Origin: Anabas testudineus
Taxonomy: Eukaryota > Chordata > Actinopteri > Anabantiformes > Anabantidae
Direction of reading: 5' to 3'
DNA length: 64,000 nucleotides
Assembly (NCBI RefSeq): GCF_900324465.2
Contig: NC_046616.1
Span: 9,216,047 to 9,280,046 of the forward strand
Shown: piece by piece, positions 47,746-60,287 of the stretch
How the letters are laid out: every line of letters begins with the position of its first letter
Position numbering within the stretch: position 1 is the first letter of the stretch
The notes under the pieces: model-generated
The model's database searches: none
What the model was told of the DNA's origin: nothing
Seen by the model: only the letters and a program-made list of their open reading frames with translations
Translations under genes and position numbers: made by a program

Positions 47746-48007
47746 AATTTGTTGTTGGAAAGGCAGCTGCTTATATTGTAGCTAAACATCTAGTAAACCA
47801 CGGGCCTATCTAAACACACCCTCCCACTTCAAAGTAGCCGCAGCTTGTTCTGAAGTTGTTCTTTTTGGGAGAGAAATACATCTGGTGTAATCATTTTTTT
47901 GAATCAAGCTTGAAGAACATCATTTGCAGGAAATGGTTTATTGCTTGAGTTATTTACCATGTATCTTCCTGTCAGATTACATAATCCACCTCCACCTTTC
48001 TTTGCAG

Positions 48008-48222
48008 GCTCTCGATCTTCATCCAAACTCCATCTGATGTGAACAGAATAAATAAATCTAAAGGAGTTGCAGTAAAGGGTCTGCCTCAGAGTTGAGGAAA
48101 GTCCAGGTGTTTGGGCATCAGGTCAGGTTTTGCTGGCAGTCTCTGCATCTACCCCACCAGCATGTACATTGGACAGTGGATACCATAGCCAAAACAGATC
48201 CTGGCTTCCCAAAGATGACAAG
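48008..48222 (+). other. Predicted 5' UTR exon of mbd6 with upstream ORFs
   Basis: Bounded by an acceptor (TTTCTTTGCAG) and a donor (AAG|GTATGC). It contains a start-stop element ATGTGA (48037-48042) and an 8-codon upstream ORF (48162-48188). A third upstream ATG (48215) has a frame that crosses the splice to 48469 and stops at TGA 48494-48496, overlapping the main ATG at 48493. Confidence 0.6.
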
Positions 48223-48492
48223 GTATGCATTATTTGCTTTATTGTTTTTATTAATTCTTATTATTACTTTCACTGTGATAGATTTACAACTTATATTTTG
48301 TTTTACACAATAGAGATTAGAAAATTCTAATTTAATTATTCTAATACTGAAAGATATCTTCAACTCATTAGCCATTATTTAAGTTACTTTTAACATGTTA
48401 AAGCACATTTAGCTCTTAATTTTATGTGATAAAAGAAGAACTGTATTAACACTGGCTGCTTTTCCAAGGTGCTGGCAGGCTGCAGCTACAAA

Positions 48493-51400
48493 ATGATGGG
48501 AGGCAGTGAGACTGTCAGTGGGGACAAGGATGGGATCCACACCACTGCAATACATGTGCCCATCGGCTGGCAAAGGAAAGTGGAGGGTGGGAAGGTGATC
48601 TATGTCAGGTACGTTGGGTTAAAGTGAAGCATATTTAAACCAAAGAAAAATGCTGAGGTGGAAGCATATGAATGTGTAGATTATGTGTTTTTGTGAGCGA
48701 AATAATTTCTTCTTAAGAAATTAGATTGCAAGAGATGACGCTAAATTTGAAGTTAAAAATTAAAGTGAAAAAAGAGCATAGTGATAATATAACGTTTATA
48801 AATGGTGTGTAACCTAGATGTACGCTAAGTTATGTCAATAAGTTTAACTAATAAGCTAAATAACTGCAATATTTACATCTTTAAAGAACATATTAAATGA
48901 GACAGGATGCTGGAATTACATTCAAATCAACTAATGAAGTGTATAATTATATTATAAGGGTAATTTCACCTGCCCACACACTTTGTTCATATTCTTTTCA
49001 GTTTACTTGCAGTTTACTATTATCGTTTGTTGCTTTTTTCTGTAGTCCTAGTGGGACCACCCTGTCCTCTGTGGACGAGGTCAATACCTATCTGTTGACT
49101 GATGGCACCTGCAAATGTGGTTTGGAGTGTCCACTCATCATCCATAAGGTAAAGACAGATTTATCAATCTGTGTTGTGTAGTAGTAAGGCTGGGTGGTAC
49201 ACACAGAAATGTATATCTCTTCATATTTCTTTTTTAGTTCTCAGATTTCCCTGTGAGATTTCGGACACTCTTGCTTCATTAAGACACTCCTACTGTCATA
49301 TTCATCATCCACAACTTGGCAATCTCTTTTTTAAAATATTTCATTTTTGCCTTTATTTGATATTATTAGTAGAGAGACAGACAAGTGAGAGGAGAAGCTG
49401 AGCTGGGGACACTGCGTTTCTTTGTATGATTACGCATGAGTGAAAAACACCCCTACGTCTATATTCTTAACAGATATTAATGTAATAATTTCTTTTTGAA
49501 TTCTATCTAATTCTTCTCAATCCGTTATCTTGCAGATTTTCAACTTCACTGTGGGAGTGAAGGTGGAACAGCACAGCCACCCATTAGGCAAAGCAGAGCA
49601 GGACATGACCAAACTGTGTAATCACCGCAGGAAAGTGGTAGCAATGGCTGCACTGTGTCGGAGTATGCAGGCCTCACAGATGCCCTTCGCCAACCTTCAT
49701 CATCCAGGTAAATCTTTAAACACTGAGACGAGTTAAACCTGCTGGTCCTGTGCCTAGTACAATGATACTATTACTACTATACTATGTAGAGTGCTGGTCA
49801 GTACATGATTTCTCAATACAAAACTGACACCACTAATATTCATAGTACATGGGGATTAGCTGCTGACTCTCTATTTTGTGTTCTTCATTACATTAAGTCA
49901 CTGCATTTGTACACATAACAGCTATAATCTATTCCTTTTCTTTTTGGCTTTTTACTTTGCAATAATTTGGCAGCTCCCATCTCTCTTTGTGTGATTATTA
50001 TCTCCTGGGGAAGGTGCCACGTTTTTGCATATGCATTTTCTTGCATGGTTGCACACTTTGCCATCTGCTGTACTCCCCCAGACCATCACCTGTCTAAAAT
50101 TTCAGTGTCTTCTGTTCATCTTTAGTTGTATATCCAGGGTAGGATAACTGTGCACTCCTGTTACTTCAAGCATCAAGATTAAACATGTCTTATTATTGGC
50201 AGAATTTTATTTCACATTATTTATTTATTTTTGTAAATATTATCTAACTTGGGAGAAATAAAGTAAGTTTTGTGTGTGTGTTGGTTTGTTTTTACTTGCA
50301 GAGATGAGCAGTCGAGATAGTCACCATCCAAAGGGAGGACCTGTAGAAGAAGAGGACCGCGGCAACTACCATCCCAAAATTCATCCAGTCCCTGCTCGAC
50401 CCCACAATAACCTCCAGCCAAACCCCTGTGCCAGCCCTAAATCCTCCCACCAGTTCATTTATCCTTATAATGGATCCACCCCTGTACTTCACACAGGCAC
50501 AAACTCTCACCATCCACTAGATACTTTGAGAAGGCTTCACCATCCTCCTCCTCTCCCAGTCTCTTCCTCCAACACTTCATTCCCATCATACAGTGCTGCT
50601 CTGAGGTCACCCCGCACCCCAACATCTCAGAGTGTTAGTCAAGGTCAAAGAACACCCAAAACCCCAGATAGTCCCAGTTCTCCTCGGCTAGGGCCTCTCT
50701 CTTCACCTACCTCCCCTATCACCCTTGGTGGAGGAGGAAGAGGAGCACAAACTCATCATCCTCACAGTGTCATTGTGGGAGGTTCCCCTCTCTCTCCATC
50801 TTCCTCCCTCTCTCCCTCTGTCCACAACATGAACTGTGTGTCTCCTCACCAGCGGTCCCGCCATCCCTCAGCCTCTCTTTCCCCTCTCTCTGAGCAGGGA
50901 GGAGGCTCAACAGCAGCCGAAGGAGGAGGACAGATGGGAAGTAACTTGCCTCAGAGGAGGAAATCCACCTCTTCCTCTCCACACTCTCCTCTCCCCAGTG
51001 GCTCCCCAAACCCCAGTCCCCACTTCCACAAGTACAAGCTGGAAGACATCTTGGAGCAGTTAAAGAACTCAGGCAACAGCAGCACTAATAATCACCAACG
51101 CCTAAGCCCTACAAACCCTTCCTTACTGACTAACCAAAGCAGTAGCAACCCTCATAGTCTATCTTTGAAGCCCTCAAAGAGTATCATGAGTCCAACGTCC
51201 AGCACAGGAACACCAGGTTTTGGGTTAAGCTCCACAGGCCCATCTAGTTTACCTCTAGGGCCATTTCTAAACCACCACAGCCATCAGGGAAAGCTACCAC
51301 ACCCAGCTTCTTTCCCTGCAAGTAGCATGCTCTCTGCAGCTGCCAAGGCTCAGCTGGCTAACCAGGTAACCCAGGGCCACAGCTCAAATGTGGCCAGCAA

Positions 51401-54400
51401 CTCTGTGATCTTGCCCTCTTCTCTGGAGGTCTTGAAAGAGGCACAGCAGCAACAGTCATCAAAGGTAACAAACAGCACTTTACACAACAGCCACCCACCT
51501 TCTTTCATTGCTTCTCCTAGGCCTCCCCATCCCTCCCTTGCAGCAGCCTCCACCGTCCTTTTTCCTCCATCCCACTCTCTGGCCCAGTCCCTGGCTTCGT
51601 CGTTATCCCACCTGCCTCCCACAGCAGAGCGCAGTGCATCACACAGGAAGAGGCAGCGGAGATCTCCCACAGTTCTCAGCATGCTTAGAGACACCCAGCA
51701 GCTGGCTAATGGGCTGCAGAAAACTCCATCAGGAGATTCACTTTCTGCAACAGTTATCAACCTTTCCTCTGCTTCCTCTTCCTTGCACTCCTCCTCTACC
51801 TCAGCTGTACAGAACCAGAATACTGTCATGCTGGAAAACCACCATCATCTCCTACCTGGGCAGATGCCCAGGCTCCCTGGTCCTCGACAGACAGTACACC
51901 TTTCCAGGCCTGCTCGACAAAATGAGGCTCTGGATTTCACTACAGGCCCAACATCTTCACCTCTTGGCTTGGATCCACCGACCCAGCCTCTATCTGCTCT
52001 GTTACACTTGCTCAGTGTGCAGAATGCACAGGCAACGGCTTCAGCATCCAACTCTGCCGCAGCTCAACCAACATGTGTTGAAGGAGGTGGACACACTAAT
52101 AAACAGAGCCCAAGACTGTCACCCACTTCTCCCACCCCTCATTCTAACAGGCACTCTCAGACTCTGTCACCCTGTCAAACCGATGACACTAATCCAATAC
52201 CCTTGGTGCCACAGCCACTTTCTCCTCCTGCCTCCTCTCATTTCAGATCAGTGCAGTCTCATTCACACCCTCAGCCTACTAAATCAAGTCCTCTACAAAG
52301 ACATTCTCCCTCAACAGTGATTCCCAACTCAAATTTAGCTTTACACAACAGCAGCAGTCCATCTCAGCATTCATCTTCGACTCCCTCAGTCAAGAATCAT
52401 CCAAGTGAGAATCGCATTCCTACAATAGACTCTGTTTCCCAGGCTCCTTTGCAGGAATCCTCACTACAGGGCTCTGTAGCAGTGGAGATGGGAAGTAACA
52501 GCATGTCAGCATCAGTGGATTTGAGTCAGTCTCAAGGCAGTGTTTCAATGGCGATTGCCACCTCGCCGAAGCCTCTTGACCTTAGCAACCATGTTTTGGC
52601 CCTTCTTGCAGCGTCTTCCACTGTGCCACAGGAGGAGGGTAGCCTCTCTGACTGTACCACAGATGTTGAGATGTCTTCCGAAGTAAATCACAATGCAGGT
52701 GAGGATGTTTGATTAGATGTTTGAGTTTTTTTTTTTTGTCTTGAAGATTAGTAGATTATTTCAGTATTCTGAAATCTACTTTTATAGACATTTAAATAGA
52801 CCTTAAAGGTGCCACAGAGTCAGCCATCACAGATAAATCCTGCTGAACTCAAAATCCTTCTATGAAAATTGTTAACTTGTTTGGTGGCAAGCCAACCAGA
52901 ACTGATGTAAATGATTTGTGTCCCTTTCTGTACAGGGCCAGAGGAGCCTGGATGTGTGCATCCAAGGGTCTCCACTGTGACCAAAACTCCAGCATCCACC
53001 AGCCCAGGGCCCACCAGCTCACCTAGTCTTGAGAACAGTCCCCCAAGTCCTACAGCTGTGAGTGACTCAGCCACTTCCTTACCTCTGGCAGAGGCCTTTC
53101 CCTTCATGAATCAAGACCAGTTGCTTCAGCTGCTGTCATCAACAGGAGGTCTGCCATCCCTCCTGGACCCTGCTGTCCTTGCTTCACTGCCCTTAGGAGG
53201 GTTGTGGTTAGGGGGACAGCATTCACAGATGCCTGCCAGTACTTCACCACAAACACCACAGAATCTTGCTGACCAGCAGCAATCGGAGCAGCAGCAGTTA
53301 CTGATGCAGCAACAGGAGACACAGCAGCAAAACCAGGATCAGCAACAGAAGCAACAACAGATAAACAATAATCCTACATTTCCCTTGTTGCCATTGTTGA
53401 GTGGTGCCCATGGGGAACTGCCTCTGAACCTTTTGGGTCTGTTAAACCCGCTCCCACCCCCAGCCTCAACGCCTACACCAGGACAGGAAGCTGAATTAGC
53501 GCTAACCGAAAAACCTAGCCTTCAGGCTCTGCTTATGGCTTCCTTGTTACTTGGGCAACAGCAGCCACCTTTGTTACCTCTGTCTGGGCTGGGTCAGTTG
53601 AGCCAGGTCAGCTTGGAAGTTCCTCTCCAGCAGCCACAGCAGATCCCTACCACATTGGAGGGTGTCACGCTGGATAAGACCTCTGGCCTCCTGGATCCAT
53701 CCACCTTGACAGCCCCAGGGTTATTAGAGGTTGCCCAGGGCCTTCTCCCAGTTCCTCCAGGAGCTGAGGGCTCTGTGCAAGCCCTACAGTCTCTGCTCCT
53801 TCCTGCTGCTCTTCCTCCTCCCCATGCAGCCTTCCTGCATCTCAGCCCTGCCTTGCTCACTGCTGCCCTGAGCTCGACAGAGCTCCACCCGCCTCCCCAC
53901 ACCCAATTAGCTTCCCCTCAGCAAACCCAACATACCCAACCTCAGGTAGGCTCCCCTGTCTCCTATAGCTCTTTTGTCTCAGCCTCCTGCTAGTTTCCTC
54001 CAAAAGCACTAGTATGAGCTCATTTCCTTAACTGCTTCATTGTTTTTTCTGACACAGTTGCCTTTTCCTCAGAAACCCATCAGCTTTTTTCCTTTTCTGA
54101 TGAGATGTTTTTTGCTAAATTATTTTAAAAGGAAACTTTACCTACACTACACTGTTGTTAGATGTGAATGCACAAACCTTTGTTTTGACAAAAATAATAA
54201 TTTGTCATGTTTCTGTATTTACCTTTCACTTATTCCACTTTTCCCTTTTTTTTTATAATTTTTTTTTTTAACCACAACCTCTAAATATCTATTTTCCTGT
54301 ACCTACTCTTTAGGTACCCACTGATACCGGTGTTGACACTCTCATACCCCTATCACTCCAATGCAAGGACAACCCCATCCTCCAACAGTTACTGCCTACT

Positions 54401-57263
54401 TTGCTTAATCCTGCTGTAGTGGGTGAGTTGGCGGCCACCTTGTGAAACTCTACTTTCTCAAGCTTACATTCCGTATGTTAGGGTTGAGTTATTCTTAATA
54501 TTAAGACATTATAACAGTGTGTTTGTGAAACATATCTTCGTAGGAGATCTTTCTGGCATCACAGGCCTCCATAACATGCTGGGGATTGGAGCAGGTTCTA
54601 TCCTCTTACCGCCAGTCCAGACGTCTACCTTGGGTATGCCTCTGCTGCAGGGTCCTGATGGAGCCATCAACTTGCTCAACAACATACAGGTAGGTAACTG
54701 TAATACAGCTTAGTGGATCAAGCAGTCAGTAAGTTGCAGTCTAAAGTAGGTGTGTTATTTCTGACACATTTAGGTTGTGCATTTTTACTAGTGATCATTA
54801 CTGGGTCTGTCCAGGCATATTTTAATGGACTGGTGATTGGTAAAATAAAGCCTATGGCATTAATGTATGCCCGCCTTTTTCTACAACCACACCCCATGCT
54901 GCAAGCATTTTGCTGCATATGCAAGTGAGAATTACAGCGTGTGTGTATCGAGGCACATACCTATTAATCTGACAACTATTTTGCCAAAAGAATTTATGAA
55001 TTTGCTAGACTCCCACTCTCATCCTATTAGTGGTAGCAGTTTACAGAATATTAAGGTAGCATCTTCTTATTTTTAACTTGCAGTGATAATTTTAGTTTTT
55101 TCTTTCCTCCAGCTTAACCTTGCACCACCCTCAGAAGGAGAGAAGCCAGTTTCATTGCAGGAAACACAAAGCCCTGCACCACAGGAAGATGTTTCAGCCA
55201 CTCAGATGGCTCCAGAAGTGGTCCCCAGTCCTCTTCCAGCTCCTGCACCTTCCCGGCAACTTAGCCCACCTGTCCAGCCAGGATCTGAGGGGAGACCTAT
55301 TATCGATCCTTACACCTCTTTCATGGACACAATTTATACCTCCTTCCTTCAAGTCAGTGCTAAAGAGCAGGAAGATGGGACCCACTTAGGGCCATCTGAC
55401 CCCACTTCACCCTTCTGTGCCTTACCACCAGTTTCTTTCCCTATGGAGCATCATACACCATCCACCCCTGGTTCAACTCTGCCACAGGCAAGTGCCCCAG
55501 TCTCCCTCAGCCCACGGAGAGCTTGTTCCCTCCGCAACCCAGATTTATCTCGACTCAACATGGAAGCAGCAGCCCATTCCCCAGCTCAGGGGACACCCAA
55601 ACCCACTGAGGATGATTCTACATCACCTTTGCAAAGGAAGCCAGTCATCGTAGAAGGACATACACACCCGGATCCTCCTCTGCCTCCTATATACTTGGAG
55701 GAGACTAAGACAGACTGTACTGCACCTGCTGCAGCTGTGTGTCCTTTTGTAGAGACAGGGGACGATAGGCAGGGCCATCTCCCCCATTCAGGGTACCTCA
55801 GTCCCAGGGATGGATGCAGCGGGAGGCCCAGTGAGGAGACAGCTGGGACAATGCTGCACCCCGAACAGGGAAGGGTGAGTGCCTCAGTCTCATTTAAACT
55901 CGCAGTGTGATTCCTTCATCACGCTGCACCAAAATCAGAATTTGGTATGACTGTAAAGATTGTGAAATTCTAAATGTCAGAAATGATTGAAAGGTTTTTT
56001 TGTAAGTTGATGTTATTTTACATCCCAAGAATCAAGCAGGAGACGTGGGTGGAGCCAGAAGAGGAAGGAAAAGGAAGCAAACGTACGTTGTTTTCATTTG
56101 TCAAACATGTACATGTATTGGACATGCTTTCTGAGGTTTTATAACAGGTGATACATTGTGCTGTATAGAATATTAATGTGTTTCTTGCATTATCAGGCTA
56201 CAGAATGTGTTAGAAGACTTCAGAGACATGGATGCTGCAGCACTAGAGGAAACCAAGGCCACGGTAAGACCTCCCCATTACTGACTCACTAGTATCATTT
56301 AATTGTTTTGAGTCGGAGTATTTCCAAGCCACCAGTCTTACTTTAAAGCACAACTTGTGGTTGTTGATAATTAAGCTGCTTTGATGTTACAACAGGTTGA
56401 TATGTTTTTAGCCATGTAGGAGCAAAGCTCTGGGAAATGGTTTGGTGGTCGACTGGTAGATCTGTCAATTTGAAATAGACACACAAGATGTACCTCAAAG
56501 TATTCAACACTTTGCCATTTAGTACAGAGATCTACAACACCCAGAGGATGAGTTCTGGTGAGTTTGGTGATCCTCTTCTAGCGCCATCGACAGGTCATAA
56601 TTGTTTTACCTGTGTTTGTTAAGCTACAAGATAAACTAGCAAGAACCTTTTTTGTGGTAGGCACCTTAAAGAGGTTTTGAAATTATTAGATGGATTATAA
56701 TAAAATTATATATACAAGTTCAGCTGAATCCTTAACCCCTCACAACTCGTGATGTAATCAACATGATTTTGGGGGATTATTCTGTATGTGGTGGCCACAG
56801 CTATCATTGTCAGGAAAGGTACAGTAACAGCACATTTTTGGTAATAAATCGATTTTGTTCATTAGTAACATATTTCTCTAGATCACCTTGTTAAATTACC
56901 AACATTAGCTTTCTGCCATCTCCTACCCTGTTGTCGTGTCTGTGTCTGGCTGTCATGTAACCTTTTGGTGTCCCTTTAAAAAGCAATATGTGTCATGTTT
57001 TTCCGTCACTAAAAACAGTGAAAGTAAGACGCTGAATCTGTGCAAAAGGGGGGTCAGAGTTCTGCACTTTCTGAAGTAGAAGTAGAAAGAAAATGCTATA
57101 TTTTAAAAGCAAATTATGTAAAGGTTTATGTTGCATGCTGGGACTCTGGGGGTGATTGTATGGTAACTGTTATTTCTCTCTGTCGTTGCAGACAGCACTG
57201 CTAAAGCCCGAGAGGTCAGTCCGCGGAAGGAGGCGAAGAGGCACCAGGTCTCAAAGGCAGTGA
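48493..57263 (+). CDS. mbd6: Methyl-CpG-binding domain protein 6 (MBD5/6 family)
   Basis: MBD5/MBD6 are nuclear proteins that associate with the PR-DUB (BAP1) deubiquitinase and heterochromatin. Coding exons: 48493-48608, 49046-49148, 49536-49707, 50302-52698 (a single 2.4-kb exon), 52936-53945, 54314-54422, 54544-54689, 55113-55874, 56030-56082, 56197-56263 and 57192-57263. They total 1668 aa. The MBD spans about 24-80 ([35 protein letters not shown]) and is followed by [12 protein letters not shown] long Ser/Pro-rich disordered body follows. It carries the family block [14 protein letters not shown] (472-485), a basic [14 protein letters not shown] (about 579), a Gln-rich tract (about 1043-1071) and a basic C-terminus ([19 protein letters not shown] ... 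[12 protein letters not shown]). No PWWP domain like that of mammalian MBD5 is present. It is much longer than human MBD6 (about 1003 aa), and several blocks look MBD5-like. The kif5a and stac3 neighbours support mbd6. Confidence 0.88.
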
Positions 57264-59010
57264 TTGGTGAAGGGAGCTGTCAGTCAGACCTGTTCACCAA
57301 TCAGAGACGGCCTGTTTTTCCCCCTCCATCTCTCCACCATCATCACCACTGTTTAGACTTTTTTAATTCAACTGCACTAATATTATGCTGTTGTCATGTC
57401 AACCATTGTTATGGCAACCACTATTTAAAAAAAAAAAAAAAAAAAACACATAGAGGAGAGATCTAGTCTGAAAAATAACCGAAGAGACATTTATAGGTCT
57501 TCTCTTAGGTTTAGTTCACAAAATGGTTGCTTGACATTGTTATCAGAGATCTGTTCATCATGGTTGGTGTTTGAATTATATCAATGAGAAAACACAAAAA
57601 ATACAAAAGTACTGTTTTCTTCTCATCAGTGTGTTACTGTGAGTCAGGATAAAGCCCATCTACTTGAACGATGCTCTCTGTTGAAAGTGTGTCTATACGT
57701 GTGTGGATGTGTGTGTCTTTTTATGTGTTTGAGTGTGTGTTGGACAACAGTGCTATTGCTGAGCCCCTCACTGTCCGACCGTTAGTTGAATTTATTTTCA
57801 TTTTGGTTAACAAGACCCTGTCTGTAAGATAAAGGGCTCTTTTCAGAGACACACAGTGGTTGTATTTTAATAACATGTTTAAAAAAAAAAAAGGTTTTCA
57901 GAAGGTTCTGGAAGAGAATATAAGAAGGATCAGACTTGAGTTTTGTTTTTGTTTTGTTTTTTCTTAGCATGAAATAACCTCCAAATGGGACAAGCCAAGG
58001 AAAAAAATGTGGTTCACTCTGGTGAAAATTCTGGTGTCTTAACCAGTTTACATCAGCCACTTCATACTTACATACAATAACGTTCTGTTTTTGTTTTTGT
58101 TTTTTTCATGTTCCGTGACGGGTTGTACATCATAATAATAGTTTTACAACTGAGAAAACTCATTTTAAAAATTAAGGTCATTTGCTGAAAAATCATGTTC
58201 ACACATCAGTTTTCCAAAACATCATTACAAATTAATTTGACCCCATCCAATTTCCATTTGTAAGGTCCACAACAAACCTGGAAAAACATTTAGAAAAACT
58301 TTGTTGTTGTCCCACTCACATTTCACAAGCTGTCTTATTTGTTGCTGTGAAGAATTACATGTAGCTGCGGTGTGATGGAGACTGGTAAATTTGCTGTTGA
58401 CATAACACCCAACCAAACTTTCACTCCCCAGCCATGGGACAAACGTCTGGTTAAATGTAGACTGAATTTTGAATTTGAGTGTTTGCAAGAACTGTGTTTA
58501 TAGGAAGTACAGTATGTCATTTGATTGGTGGAACGAATGGCTGGAAAATGTCAGTGCAGAGAGCTATGATGTCCTAGGTGGATCTGTTGAGTCCTGTGTT
58601 ACTATGGATTTGGAGTAATATCCTCCCCCCGGTCTCCTCATCACTGTTAAAGCTCTACTCCACACACTGCCCTGCCCCAAGAGTACTGGCATCTTTAGCT
58701 GTATTTAAAAAAATAAACAAAGAAAAGTGAAAAAGAAAGCAGATTATGCAATTTCTACACTTGGAGATTTGTACATATGTACAGTTAATGTGTTTTATTT
58801 TGATTTTATATTGTTAGGGAAAGAGACAAGAGAGAAAACAATGAATTGTAAATTTTTCTGGGAATTGTAATTAAGTATTTTTCTCATTCTACCCCTTGCT
58901 TTCAATACTTATGTTTAAAAAAAAACGATTAAATTGTGGACTGTAGCTTTCTTTTTTATATGGGAGTCTTTTTTTTATTTAATATTAAACTATTTACAGA
59001 AAATGTCCTT
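57264..59010 (+). other. mbd6 3' UTR
   Basis: About 1.7 kb of unspliced noncoding sequence follows the stop. It includes an A20 run (57427-57446) and AT-rich sequence. A weaker AATAAA lies at 58712-58717. The likely end follows the ATTAAA at 58984. Confidence 0.55.
58984..58989 (+). terminator. Candidate polyadenylation signal of mbd6
   Basis: ATTAAA followed 15-40 bases later by T/GT-rich sequence (CTTTGTGTTGATTTCTTTTT), the usual arrangement for a vertebrate 3' end. Confidence 0.5.
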
Positions 59011-60287
59011 TGTGTTGATTTCTTTTTAGTAAGAATATGAATAATTTCATGGTGTATTTTATAGGCATCTGAATTTGCCTGCAACATATTGATGATTAGC
59101 TGCTGCAAGTTGACAAGACAGTTGTTATTTAAAATCAGCTGTTCACAAAAGTGCAGATTTTAAAGTGTGTAAAAAAGTTCTACTGACATACAGCAAAAGT
59201 TTACTGAAATTTAGGAAAAAGTTTAATAGTATTTTCTATTTGTCCTTTTTTAATTCATAGTTGATTGAACACAGGACCACTGAATCATTGTTGAATTTAA
59301 TTCAGATTTTACATTGTAATACTCTGTTTTTTGTGGGGAAATAGTATAAATGAGTTTGAATTTCTAATTTATGGCACTGGGCAGCCTTCAAGTATGAAAA
59401 GCTTTTATTTTTAGGCATGGAAGTTGTGTTTTTTAATTTTGACATCTGCTGTATCCTCCCTGCTTCATCATCAGACACTCTAATGCTTCTTCAAGGTGAA
59501 GGCTAAACTCACCTTTTAATCAATAATATCCACTACCTTCCCCCAAATGCAACCCAGGCCTTTCCATAACACAAAGTGAGGCTTTGGAGAAGGGCCAAAT
59601 AGGTTTGTAATGATTAGTTTCTGTAAAACAGTAGACCGGCTTTGCCCAAAATAATGAAGTTATCCTTCATTTCACTGTGTGGATGTGACGCTGCAGCAGA
59701 CATGTTTGGTTTCCGCCTGCCTGTGAGGATGCTGATGCTGTGGGTACCACTTTAAAGAGGCGGATGCAGACCACGCCCTTCCTCGACCCGCCGACAGAGG
59801 GCGCTGTGGCGACTAAAACAGGCCGAGCATCAGCAGCTTTCCCTCACTGCCCTTCTCCAGCACCATCTCACCTTCAACCGGCCAGGCGCACATCCACCGC
59901 CGCACCCGATACAGAGAAGAAAACACACACAAGAGAGAAAGACAGGGTCAAATCAACCAGCAGGAGAAACCGAGCAACGTCAATACGAGGTTTTTTAATG
60001 ATGTAGGGCATCGTTCGCGGTCTGACATCTAATTTAGCCTCACTGCGACACGGAAACACGGTTCAGCTGCGCATAAATAAATTACAACCTCTCTTAGCTT
60101 GCCGGGATAAAAGCGCTGAACGTGTCCAGAGTCATCTCGACGAAGGAGGTCTGAGTCTCTGCGCTTCTCTCCTCGTTTATTTTGACGGTCAGATCAGGCC
60201 CGGATCAGCGTCCGATCGCCCGCAGCCTCAGCAGCATCTTTACTCCCAGCAGAAAACAGCATCCTTCCTCCTCACTGAATCTGCGCA
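59011..60287. other. mbd6-kif5a interval and kif5a promoter
   Basis: AT-rich until about 59.65 kb, then GC- and CpG-richer into the kif5a 5' UTR. A CTCF-like site lies at 59.79 kb. Mammalian DCTN2 sits between these genes, but nothing resembling it is present here. Confidence 0.6.
59791..59804 (+). promoter_or_regulatory. CTCF-like site upstream of kif5a
   Basis: CCGACAGAGGGCGC, followed by TG, closely fits the CTCF core CCASYAGRKGGCRS. It lies about 490 bases upstream of the kif5a start codon and just past the mbd6 3' end. Confidence 0.5.

Noticed and set aside
51350-51829. Antisense open frame of about 159 codons opposite mbd6
   Set aside because: It is a shadow of the same low-complexity coding sequence with no splice or domain support.
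51508-52320. Long open alternate frame (270 codons) inside the big mbd6 exon
   Set aside because: It follows from Ser/Pro/His-rich codon use in the real frame, has no domain, and its translation is leucine/proline-biased as expected of a shifted frame. No independent initiation signal was seen.
48493-57263. Calling the gene mbd5
   Set aside because: Some blocks are MBD5-like, but mammalian MBD5 ends in a PWWP, which is absent here, and the neighbours stac3 and kif5a are those of MBD6.
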